NCBI GenBank assembly: GCA_937873245.1
Contig: CALMVY010000265.1
Span: forward strand, 1 to 35,754
Direction: 5' to 3'
DNA: 35,754 nucleotides
From: an uncultured Arthrobacter sp.
GTDB taxonomy: Bacteria; Actinomycetota; Actinomycetes; Actinomycetales; Micrococcaceae
Made by a program: the position numbers and the translations under genes. Below the pieces are notes generated by a model. It did no database searches, was not told the DNA's origin, and was given only the letters and a program-made list of their open reading frames with translations. Positions 1-6,367 of this stretch are shown piece by piece (position 1 is the stretch's first letter; the number at the start of each line of letters is the position of its first letter).

Positions 1-1
1 G

Positions 2-397
2 GTGCGCGGCCGCGTGGTGCGCCACGGCTATATCGAGTCGGTGACCTACGCCCCGGCAAGCCAGGTTGCAGCCTTCACCGCGGTCGTCGTCGACCACGAC
101 GCGCCCCGTGCCAAGACACCCGGTACCAGGACGTCCGGCATCGAGACGCGCGGAGCCGCGGTGGTCCCCCCAGGATCAGCCGCGGCCGGCGCTGCCCGGT
201 CCGCCACGGGCGCCCGGCGCCAGCGGCCTTCCGGTCCCAAGGACCGGCTCCGGGTGGTCTGGCTGGGACGCCGCCGCATTCCCGGGGTCGACGCCGGCAC
301 GGAACTGCGCCTGCAGGGGATGGTCACCGTGCGTGACGGCCTGCCCACCATGTTCAACCCCCGCTACGAAATACTGTCCCGCCAGGAGGAGCAATGA
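2..397 (+). CDS. OB-fold nucleic-acid-binding protein, 5' truncated
   Basis: This reading frame runs in from the left edge, so the true start is probably outside the window and the GTG at position 2 is only the first available codon. The product resembles the OB-fold proteins that precede DUF3159 genes in Arthrobacter-like genomes: an N-terminal strand region (GRVVRHGYIESVTYAPASQ), a low-complexity Ala/Pro/Arg-rich middle (residues 35-80), and a C-terminal barrel segment (RVVWLGRRRIPGVDAGTELRLQGMV) ending in FNPRYEI. The role is inferred to be single-stranded nucleic acid binding; no catalytic residues are visible. Its TGA overlaps the ATG of the next gene (ATGA, 394-397), so the two are probably translationally coupled. 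Confidence 0.7.
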   Translation: MRGRVVRHGYIESVTYAPASQVAAFTAVVVDHDAPRAKTPGTRTSGIETRGAAVVPPGSAAAGAARSATGARRQRPSGPKDRLRVVWLGRRRIPGVDAGTELRLQGMVTVRDGLPTMFNPRYEILSRQEEQ

Positions 398-1218
398 CCT
401 TGCCCGAGAAACCCGAGACAGCAGTGGGGCACGGCCCGGCCGGGGAGGGCACGGTTGGGCAGGGCACGGCCGGGCAGGACCCGGTTGAGCAGCCCGCCGC
501 CTACCAGCCGACACAAGGCCAGCCGACCCAAGACCAGCCGTCAGCGGACCAGCCGACAGTGGCACAGCTCGCCGAAGGCTACGCGGCCAAGGCCGGGCTG
601 CACCGTTCCAGCAACGGCAACATCGACGTGCTCAAAAGCGCCGGCGGGATCCAGGGCATTGCGGAGAGCATCCTCCCCGGACTGGTGTTTTTGGTCGCAT
701 TCACGATCACCCGGGAGCTGCCCCTGGCCCTGGTCTTTGCGCTGGCCGTGGCCGCTGCGTTCACGGTCGCGCGGCTGGTGCAGCGCAAACCGCTGACGCA
801 GGCGCTGGCGGGGGTTGCCGGCGTCGGGCTTTCCGCGTGGCTTGCCAACAGCACCGGCAAGGCCGAGGACTTCTACGTCCTCGGCTTCTTCACCAACGCC
901 GGCTACATCGTGGCCATGGCCATCTCGATTGCCGTCCGCTGGCCCTTTGCCGGGCTGATCTTCGGGTTCATCCGGAACGAAGGCCTGGACTGGCGGAAGA
1001 ACCCTGCCAGGGTCAAGGCCTACCAGATCGGCACCTGGGTGATCATCGCGGTGCTGGCCCTTCGGCTGCTGGTCCAGGTCCCGCTGTACTTCATGGGCGA
1101 CGCCGGCTTCGCTGCCCTCGCCACGACGCGGCTCCTGATGGGCGCGCCGCTGTACATCCTGGGCATCTGGGTCGCCTGGCTGCTGACCCGGCCCGCGCCG
1201 GCCGCCAAAACCAGTTGA
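394..1218 (+). CDS. DUF3159 family membrane protein
   Basis: A 274-residue protein. The N-terminal 65 residues are hydrophilic and repetitive, rich in Gly, Gln and Pro with irregular QPT-type repeats. The remainder carries about six hydrophobic segments, for example ILPGLVFLVAFTITRELPLA, and the motif FGFIRNEGLDWRKNPARVKAY between membrane segments, typical of DUF3159 proteins. The function is unknown for the family. The start is the ATG at 394, preceded by a strong AGGAGGA ribosome binding site at 384-390, and it overlaps the stop of the OB-fold gene. The gene ends just before a long hairpin shared with the convergent ceoC. Confidence 0.85.
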   Translation: MTLPEKPETAVGHGPAGEGTVGQGTAGQDPVEQPAAYQPTQGQPTQDQPSADQPTVAQLAEGYAAKAGLHRSSNGNIDVLKSAGGIQGIAESILPGLVFLVAFTITRELPLALVFALAVAAAFTVARLVQRKPLTQALAGVAGVGLSAWLANSTGKAEDFYVLGFFTNAGYIVAMAISIAVRWPFAGLIFGFIRNEGLDWRKNPARVKAYQIGTWVIIAVLALRLLVQVPLYFMGDAGFAALATTRLLMGAPLYILGIWVAWLLTRPAPAAKTS

Positions 1219-1223
1219 GCTTT

Positions 1224-1264
1224 CAGTTGGAGTGGCTATCGGGGTGTGATAGCCACTCAAACTG
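1224..1264. terminator. bidirectional hairpin between convergent genes
   Basis: A 17-nt arm at 1224-1240 pairs with 1248-1264 with one mismatch, around a 7-nt loop (1241-1247). It lies 5 bases after the DUF3159 stop and 14 bases from the ceoC stop, in a convergent gap, so it can end transcription from both sides. There is no clear T-tract. Confidence 0.7.
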
Positions 1265-1278
1265 ACAGCGCAACCGGG

Positions 1279-2004
1279 TCAGCCGTCGAAGCCGTCGTCC
1301 GCGGTGGCGGCCGGCTGGTCGTCAACGTGTTCGTCATCGCCCGCCGGCTCGGCCGACAGCAGGGCGCGCAGCTGATCCTCGGCCGCGATCGTGGTCACGA
1401 AGAACAGCTCGTCGCCGCCGTCGATCACGTCGTCGCGGCTCGGGGTGATGGGCGCCTGGTCCCGCAGGATCGCCACGAGGGTCGAATCCTCAGGCCAGTC
1501 GATGCTGCCCACCGTCAGCCCGATCACATGTGAATCGTGGGGGACCGTGAACTCGACCAGGGACGACACCCCGGTCTGCAGGGTCAGCAGGCGCACCAGG
1601 TCGCCGATCTCCACCGCCTCCTCAACGAGCGCGGTCATGAGCTGCGGGGTGTTGACCGCGACGTCGACGCCCCAGGAGTCGTCGAACATCCAGTCGTTCT
1701 TGGGGTTGTTGACCCGGCCCACCGTCCGTCCGACGCCGAATTCGGTCTTCGCGAGCAGCGAGACCACCAGGTTCACCTTGTCGTCGCCGGTCGCGGAGAC
1801 CACGACGTCGGCGTCCTCCAGTTTCGCGTCCTGCAGGGTGCTCAGCTCGCAGGCATCGCCGACCAGCCAGTGCGCGCCGCGCAGGCCGCTGCGCCCGATC
1901 ACCTCGGGTTTCAGGTCGATCAGCAGGATCTCGTGTTTGTGGGCCAGCAGTTCGCGCGCGATCGAGGAACCGACGCTTCCCGCCCCGACAATGACGACTT
2001 TCAC
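1279..2004 (-). CDS. ceoC: TrkA/RCK potassium uptake regulator (second of a pair)
   Basis: A 241-residue cytoplasmic Trk/Ktr-type regulator. The N-terminal Rossmann RCK_N domain (about residues 1-120) starts with the nucleotide-binding motif GAGSVGSSIARELL and includes the acidic end of beta-2 (LLIDLKPE) and VSATGDDKVNLVVSLLAK. A C-terminal RCK_C domain follows (about 135-220), with SLVEFTVPHDSHVIGLTVG and DELFFVT. The tail is acidic. The start is GTG at 2002-2004, directly next to the TAA of ceoB (2005-2007), with GGAG inside the end of ceoB, so translation is coupled. Known family members bind NAD(H) or ATP and gate potassium transporters. The ceo symbol follows mycobacterial usage for paired TrkA proteins. 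Confidence 0.88.
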   Translation of the reverse strand: MKVVIVGAGSVGSSIARELLAHKHEILLIDLKPEVIGRSGLRGAHWLVGDACELSTLQDAKLEDADVVVSATGDDKVNLVVSLLAKTEFGVGRTVGRVNNPKNDWMFDDSWGVDVAVNTPQLMTALVEEAVEIGDLVRLLTLQTGVSSLVEFTVPHDSHVIGLTVGSIDWPEDSTLVAILRDQAPITPSRDDVIDGGDELFFVTTIAAEDQLRALLSAEPAGDDEHVDDQPAATADDGFDG

Positions 2005-2676
2005 TTAGGACTCCTTGGCGGGGGGCTTGGCAAGAATGTGGGCGACTTCGGTGCTGCGGTCGACGCCGAGCATGGCATGCACGGTGTCGCCGTCCTGGTA
2101 GAGGGTGCCGGCCACGGGCAGCATGCCCTCGCCGAAGCGGGTCAGATAGGCGACTCGGATGCCGGCGGCCTTTTCGATCAAGGTCACCGGGTGGCCGATC
2201 CACTCCGGGTCCAGGTCCACCTCGGCCAGCACGAGCCGGCCGGAGGGATCCCGGAAGTCGCCGGCAAGGTGCTGCTCGGGCAGGATCCGCCGGAGCACCT
2301 GGTCGGCGCTCCAGCGCACGGCGGCGACCGTGGGGATGCCCAGGCGCTGGTAGATCTCCGCGCGGCCCGGATCGTAGATCCGGGCGACAACGTGGGGGAC
2401 GTGGAAGGTTTCGCGGGCCACCCGGGTGGCAAGGATGTTGGAATTGTCGCCACTGGACACGGCCGCGAAGGCATAGGCGTCCGTGACGCCGGCCTGCTTC
2501 AGGGTCTCCCGGTCAAAGCCGACGCCGGTGACCTTGCGGCCCGTGAAACCCGCCCGGAGCCGCCGGAAGGCGCGGTCGTCCTGGTCGATGATGGCCACGG
2601 AATGGCCAGCGTCCTCGAGGGTGTGCGCGAGGGTTGCCCCCACCCGCCCGCAACCCATGATCACGAAGTGCGCCAA
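2005..2676 (-). CDS. ceoB: TrkA/RCK potassium uptake regulator (first of a pair)
   Basis: A 223-residue RCK protein. I place the start at the TTG at 2674-2676 because it follows an excellent AGGAGG ribosome binding site and makes the product begin MAHFVIMGCGRVG, the usual start of this family; the open frame extends upstream to 2886 with low-complexity, unconvincing sequence. Visible features are GCGRVGATLA (nucleotide-binding loop), VAIIDQDDRAF (end of beta-2), FAAVSSGDNSNILATRVARE, and a C-terminal RCK_C region (SGRLVLAEVDLDPEWIGHPV). It forms a two-gene unit with ceoC and lies divergent to a KimA-like permease. The likely role is ligand-dependent control of potassium uptake. Confidence 0.88.
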   Translation of the reverse strand: MAHFVIMGCGRVGATLAHTLEDAGHSVAIIDQDDRAFRRLRAGFTGRKVTGVGFDRETLKQAGVTDAYAFAAVSSGDNSNILATRVARETFHVPHVVARIYDPGRAEIYQRLGIPTVAAVRWSADQVLRRILPEQHLAGDFRDPSGRLVLAEVDLDPEWIGHPVTLIEKAAGIRVAYLTRFGEGMLPVAGTLYQDGDTVHAMLGVDRSTEVAHILAKPPAKES

Positions 2677-2715
2677 CCGTGCCTCCTGTTGTTCCTTTGA
2701 CTGCTGCTGCGTAAA

Positions 2716-2721
2716 ACAATA
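2716..2721 (-). promoter_or_regulatory. candidate -10 of ceoBC
   Basis: On the minus strand TATTGT (TANNNT class) lies about 40 nt before the ceoB TTG. It would give a leader of about 30 nt that contains the AGGAGG site. No convincing -35 element is seen upstream. Confidence 0.4.
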
Positions 2722-2841
2722 CCGGCCGCCGCCGCGCGCGGAGCCAGCCCGCGGCCGCCGCAGCGACCGGTGCGGCAGGGGCCCGGCAACGGGCCCGGCC
2801 GCCCGCAGGGATGGGCCCGGCGGGCCGGGACGGCCGCCGTC

Positions 2842-2870
2842 ATGACATCGCGTCCGATTGGGACTAGCTT
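2842..2870 (+). promoter_or_regulatory. promoter of the KimA-like gene, predicted leaderless
   Basis: ATGACA (2842-2847, five of six matches to TTGACA), a 17-bp spacer, then TAGCTT (2865-2870). The expected transcript start is at about 2877, on the second GTG of the coding frame. No Shine-Dalgarno sequence precedes the gene, which fits a leaderless mRNA. Confidence 0.6.
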
Positions 2871-2873
2871 TGT

Positions 2874-4853
2874 GTGGTGCCGACAATTTTCAATGCCGTG
2901 AAGCGGGTGCTGGTAGGCAGGCCGTTCCGGAACGACAACCTGGCCCACACCCTGCTTCCCAAGCGGATTGCCCTGCCCGTTTTCGCCTCCGATGCGCTGT
3001 CCTCCGTGGCGTATGCGCCGGACGAAATCCTCCTGACGCTGGCGCTGGCCGGCGTCAGTGCCGTGGCGTTCTCGCCCTGGGTGGGCCTGGCCGTCATGGT
3101 GGTGCTCCTGACGGTGGTCGCCTCCTACCGGCAGAACGTGCATGCCTACCCCTCCGGCGGCGGCGACTACGAGATCGCGAACGAGAACCTGGGCAAGTAC
3201 GCAGGCCTCACTGTCGCCTCCGCACTGCTGGTCGACTACGTGCTGACCGTCGCGGTGTCGATGTCCTCCGCCGCCACCTACCTGACCACCGCCGTGCCCT
3301 CGCTGCACGGCCAGCAGGCGGGCATCGCGGCGATCGGCGTCGTGATCCTGGCCCTCGTGAACCTGCGCGGCATCAAGGAAGCCGGCACACTGTTCGCCCT
3401 GCCGACCTACATCTTTATGGCCTCCATCCTCGGCATGACCGCCGTCGGCGTCTTCCAGGCCGCCACCGGCCAGCTGGGCGAGGCGCCCTCGGCAGCCTTC
3501 ACGATTGTTCCCGCGCCGGGCTTCGACGAAGGCCTTATCGGCCTCGCCGGCGCGTTCCTGCTGCTCCGTGCGTTCTCCTCCGGCGCCGCGGCGCTGACCG
3601 GCATTGAGGCCATCAGCAACGGCGTGCCCAACTTCAAGAAGCCCAAGAGCAAAAACGCCGCCACGACACTGCTGCTGCTGGGCGTGATCGCCGCTACCAT
3701 GCTGGCCGGGATCATCTACCTGGCCAACGCCACGAAGGTGCACATCGTGCTGGACCCGGCCACGGAGTTCCTGCTGAACGGCCAGCCGCCGCCCGAGGGG
3801 TACATCCAGAGCCCGGCGATCAGCCAGCTCGCCCAGACGATCTTCGGCGTCGGGTCCATCTTCTTTTTCATCGTGGTTGCCGCCACCGGGGTGATCCTCG
3901 TGTTCGCGTCCAACACGGCGTTCAACGGGTTCCCGGTCCTGGGCTCGATCCTGGCCCAGGACGGCTACCTGCCCCGCCAGCTGCGCACCCGGGGGGACCG
4001 GCTGGCCTTCAGCAACGGCGTCCTGGCGCTGGCCGCCGGCGCCCTCGTGCTGATCATCGCGTTCAACGCCGACGTCACCAAGCTCATCCAGCTCTACATC
4101 GTGGGCGTCTTCATCTCCTTCACGACCAGCCAGCTCGGCATGATCCGGCACTGGGGCCGGGAGCTGAAACTCGCCAAGGACCCGGCCATCAAGAGGCGGA
4201 TGGTCAAGTCCCGCACCATCAACACCATCGGTTTCGGCATGACCGCGCTGGTTCTGGTGATCGTCCTCGTCACCAAGTTCCAGCAGGGCGCCTGGATCGC
4301 GCTGCTGGCCATGTTCGTGCTGTTCCTGATCATGTGGAGCATCCGGGCGCACTACGACAACGTGGCCAAGGAACTCGCGGTGGACGAGGACACCTCCCCG
4401 CGCGCCCTTCCCACCCGCGTCCACGCCGTGCTGCTCGTCTCGCACGTCCGCAAGCCGGTGCTCCGGGCGCTGGCCTACGCCCGCGCGTCCCGGCCCTCAC
4501 GGCTGGACGCCATCACCGTGGACATCAGCGCCGAAGAGACCGAACAAACGGTCGCGGACTGGGAGAAGCTGGAAATCCCGGTACCGTTGACGGTGCTGGC
4601 CAGTCCGTTCCGCGAAACGGTGACGCCCATCATGGAGTACATCAAGAACATGCGCCGCGATTCGCCCCGCGACCTGATTGTCGTCTACATCCCCGAATAC
4701 GTCGTGGGCAAGTGGTGGGAGCAACTGGTCCACAACCAGACGGCACTGCGCATCAAGACCCGGCTGCACTTCGAGCCGGGCGTCATGGTGGCCAGTGTGC
4801 CGTGGCAGCTGAAATCATCCGAAGAAGCCAAGAGACTGCAGGACATCCAATGA
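2874..4853 (+). CDS. KimA-like APC-superfamily potassium permease
   Basis: A 659-residue membrane protein with about 12 hydrophobic segments (residues 35-450) and a cytoplasmic C-terminal domain (about 480-640). The N-terminus (KRVLVGRPFRNDNLAH) and the motif SDALSSVAYAP match the KimA group of potassium importers. Asp40 and Tyr47 have the seven-residue spacing of the Asp36/Tyr43 pair implicated in potassium binding in Bacillus KimA. Two adjacent GTG codons (2874 and 2877) can start it; the promoter position favours 2877. The annotation 'amino acid permease' is the usual default for this superfamily; I prefer potassium because of the motif and the divergent RCK genes. The stop overlaps the next gene. 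Confidence 0.8.
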   Translation: MVPTIFNAVKRVLVGRPFRNDNLAHTLLPKRIALPVFASDALSSVAYAPDEILLTLALAGVSAVAFSPWVGLAVMVVLLTVVASYRQNVHAYPSGGGDYEIANENLGKYAGLTVASALLVDYVLTVAVSMSSAATYLTTAVPSLHGQQAGIAAIGVVILALVNLRGIKEAGTLFALPTYIFMASILGMTAVGVFQAATGQLGEAPSAAFTIVPAPGFDEGLIGLAGAFLLLRAFSSGAAALTGIEAISNGVPNFKKPKSKNAATTLLLLGVIAATMLAGIIYLANATKVHIVLDPATEFLLNGQPPPEGYIQSPAISQLAQTIFGVGSIFFFIVVAATGVILVFASNTAFNGFPVLGSILAQDGYLPRQLRTRGDRLAFSNGVLALAAGALVLIIAFNADVTKLIQLYIVGVFISFTTSQLGMIRHWGRELKLAKDPAIKRRMVKSRTINTIGFGMTALVLVIVLVTKFQQGAWIALLAMFVLFLIMWSIRAHYDNVAKELAVDEDTSPRALPTRVHAVLLVSHVRKPVLRALAYARASRPSRLDAITVDISAEETEQTVADWEKLEIPVPLTVLASPFRETVTPIMEYIKNMRRDSPRDLIVVYIPEYVVGKWWEQLVHNQTALRIKTRLHFEPGVMVASVPWQLKSSEEAKRLQDIQ

Positions 4854-6196
4854 GTTCCGAGACCCAGACGCAATCCGCCACCGAACTGACCGTCGACGTC
4901 GGCCCGGTCGCCCACGGCGGGCACTGCGTGGCCCGGCATGAAGGACGCGTGGTGTTCGTCCGCCACGGCATCCCGGGCGAAAAGGTCCGGGTCCGCCTCA
5001 CGGAGTCCGGCCCGGACGCCAAGTTCTGGCGCGGCGACGTCGTGGAGGTCCTCGCCGCTTCCCCCGACCGAGTGGAACACTTCTGGGACCTGGCGGATTC
5101 CGTACGATCCTGGTCGCACCGCCACCCGCCCGTGGGCGGCGCCGAACTCGGCCACATCTCCCTGGAGCGCCAGCGCAGCCTCAAGGGCGAGGTGCTGGCC
5201 GAACAGCTGCGCCGCCTGGCCGGCGTCGAACGCCCCATCACCGTGGAAGCGGTGGGGGAGCCCGGAACACCCGCGGCGGCGGGCCTCGCCTGGCGGACCC
5301 GCGCGGGGTTCGCGGTGACGCCGGCCGGAAAGCTCGGCATGCACGCACACCGTTCCGACACGATCCTCCCCGTCGGGGAAATGCCGCTGGCAGCCGATGC
5401 CATCAACGCGCTCCGGCTCTGGGACATCGACCTGCAGGGCATCGAACGTATCGAGGTGGCCGCGCCGGCCAACGGCTCCCGCCCGCTGGTGCTCCTGGTC
5501 CCGGCCGCGGGAACCCGGGCGAAGCGGCTCAGCGCGGTCCTCGCCCAGCTGCCCGAGGACGTCTCGGTGGCCAGCTTCGATCCGGTCAAGGGCGAGGTCC
5601 TGCGGCTGCGTGGACGCACGTACGTGCAGGAGAGCGCTGCAGGACACGATTACCGCGTCACCGGCGACGGTTTCTGGCAGATCCACCGGGACGCACCGGA
5701 CACCCTCGTGGGCGCGGTCACCGGCTTCCTGCACGACGGCGGCTTCCTGGACGCCGGCGCCGCTGTGGCGGACCTGTACGCGGGGGCGGGGCTGTTCACC
5801 GCGCCGCTCGCGGACGCCGTGGGCGTCACCGGGTCCGTCCTGTCCGTCGAAGGATCGCCCGGCACCAGCCGTGACGCCCGCAAGAACCTCCATGACGCAT
5901 CCCAGGTCGAGATCGTCCAGGGCCGGGTGGAACGGGTCCTGCGCGAGAAAGCACGCACGTTCGACGCCGTCCTGCTGGACCCGCCCCGGGCCGGCGCGGG
6001 CAAGACCGTCGTGAACCAGCTGGTGGAAGCGGCCCCCCGGGCCGTCGCCTATGTATCCTGCGATCCGGCGTCCTTTGCCCGCGATGTGGGCTACTTCCAG
6101 CAGTCCGGCTGGGAACTGAACGGGCTGCGCGCCTTCGACCTGTACCCGCACACCCACCACATGGAGACTGTGGCGCTGCTGACTCCCCGGGGCTGA
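4850..6196 (+). CDS. TRAM-domain class I SAM-dependent RNA 5-methyluridine methyltransferase
   Basis: A 448-residue protein of the TrmA/RlmCD (RumA) family, which methylates C5 of uridine in tRNA or rRNA. Residues 9-70 form the TRAM RNA-binding domain. The methyltransferase part carries FWQIHRDAPDTL (275-286), the SAM loop DLYAGAGLFT (308-317), LDPPRAGAG (376-384) and the catalytic Cys404 in YVSCDP. The only other cysteine is Cys26, so the four-cysteine [4Fe-4S] site of E. coli RlmD is missing; the corresponding region reads HPPVGGAELGHISL. The start at 4850 overlaps the permease TGA (ATGA), implying coupling. The base modified cannot be told from sequence. Confidence 0.9.
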   Translation: MSSETQTQSATELTVDVGPVAHGGHCVARHEGRVVFVRHGIPGEKVRVRLTESGPDAKFWRGDVVEVLAASPDRVEHFWDLADSVRSWSHRHPPVGGAELGHISLERQRSLKGEVLAEQLRRLAGVERPITVEAVGEPGTPAAAGLAWRTRAGFAVTPAGKLGMHAHRSDTILPVGEMPLAADAINALRLWDIDLQGIERIEVAAPANGSRPLVLLVPAAGTRAKRLSAVLAQLPEDVSVASFDPVKGEVLRLRGRTYVQESAAGHDYRVTGDGFWQIHRDAPDTLVGAVTGFLHDGGFLDAGAAVADLYAGAGLFTAPLADAVGVTGSVLSVEGSPGTSRDARKNLHDASQVEIVQGRVERVLREKARTFDAVLLDPPRAGAGKTVVNQLVEAAPRAVAYVSCDPASFARDVGYFQQSGWELNGLRAFDLYPHTHHMETVALLTPRG

Positions 6197-6208
6197 GGCC
6201 ACTAGGAT
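6179..6208 (+). promoter_or_regulatory. candidate acnA promoter inside the end of the methyltransferase gene
   Basis: CTGACT (6179-6184, weak -35), an 18-bp spacer, and TAGGAT (6203-6208, good TANNNT -10). Transcription would begin near 6215 and give a leader of about 150 nt before the acnA ATG. Confidence 0.45.
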
Positions 6209-6270
6209 GGGCGGAGTAGTCCGACGTCGCGCTCCGTAATCACGGCTGACCTCCTGCACCCTGTACTGAT

Positions 6271-6324
6271 CCTTGTGCGAGCAAGGGCTGGCACTAGTTA
6301 GGACCCCCTAACTAGCAAGGGGTC
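6271..6324 (+). promoter_or_regulatory. acnA leader with a perfect dyad and competing hairpins
   Basis: A perfect inverted repeat, CTAGTTAGG (6294-6302), ACCC loop, CCTAACTAG (6307-6315), lies 52 bp before acnA. A second hairpin, GACCCC (6302-6307) with GGGGTC (6319-6324), shares bases with it, so both cannot form at once in RNA. A third small stem, CCTTG/CAAGG (6271-6275 and 6282-6286), lies upstream, and AGCAAGGG is repeated at 6280 and 6314. The dyad could be an operator for a dimeric repressor or part of a switching leader; no known riboswitch class is recognised. Confidence 0.5.
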
Positions 6325-6367
6325 TGCGGCGCGACAAAGATGAAACTGTTGCGAGAGGAGTCCTGCG

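Noticed and set aside
2661..4445. A 594-codon open frame on the minus strand opposite the KimA-like permease
   Set aside because: It is a shadow of the GC-rich permease gene: composition is dominated by Gly, Asp, Gln, His and Arg, and no family motif is present, while the plus-strand frame is an unmistakable membrane protein.
6294..6315. DtxR/IdeR iron box at the acnA dyad
   Set aside because: The half-sites are similar in letters, but the 22-bp length and 4-bp centre do not fit the 19-bp IdeR box, so I kept it only as an unspecified operator or leader hairpin.
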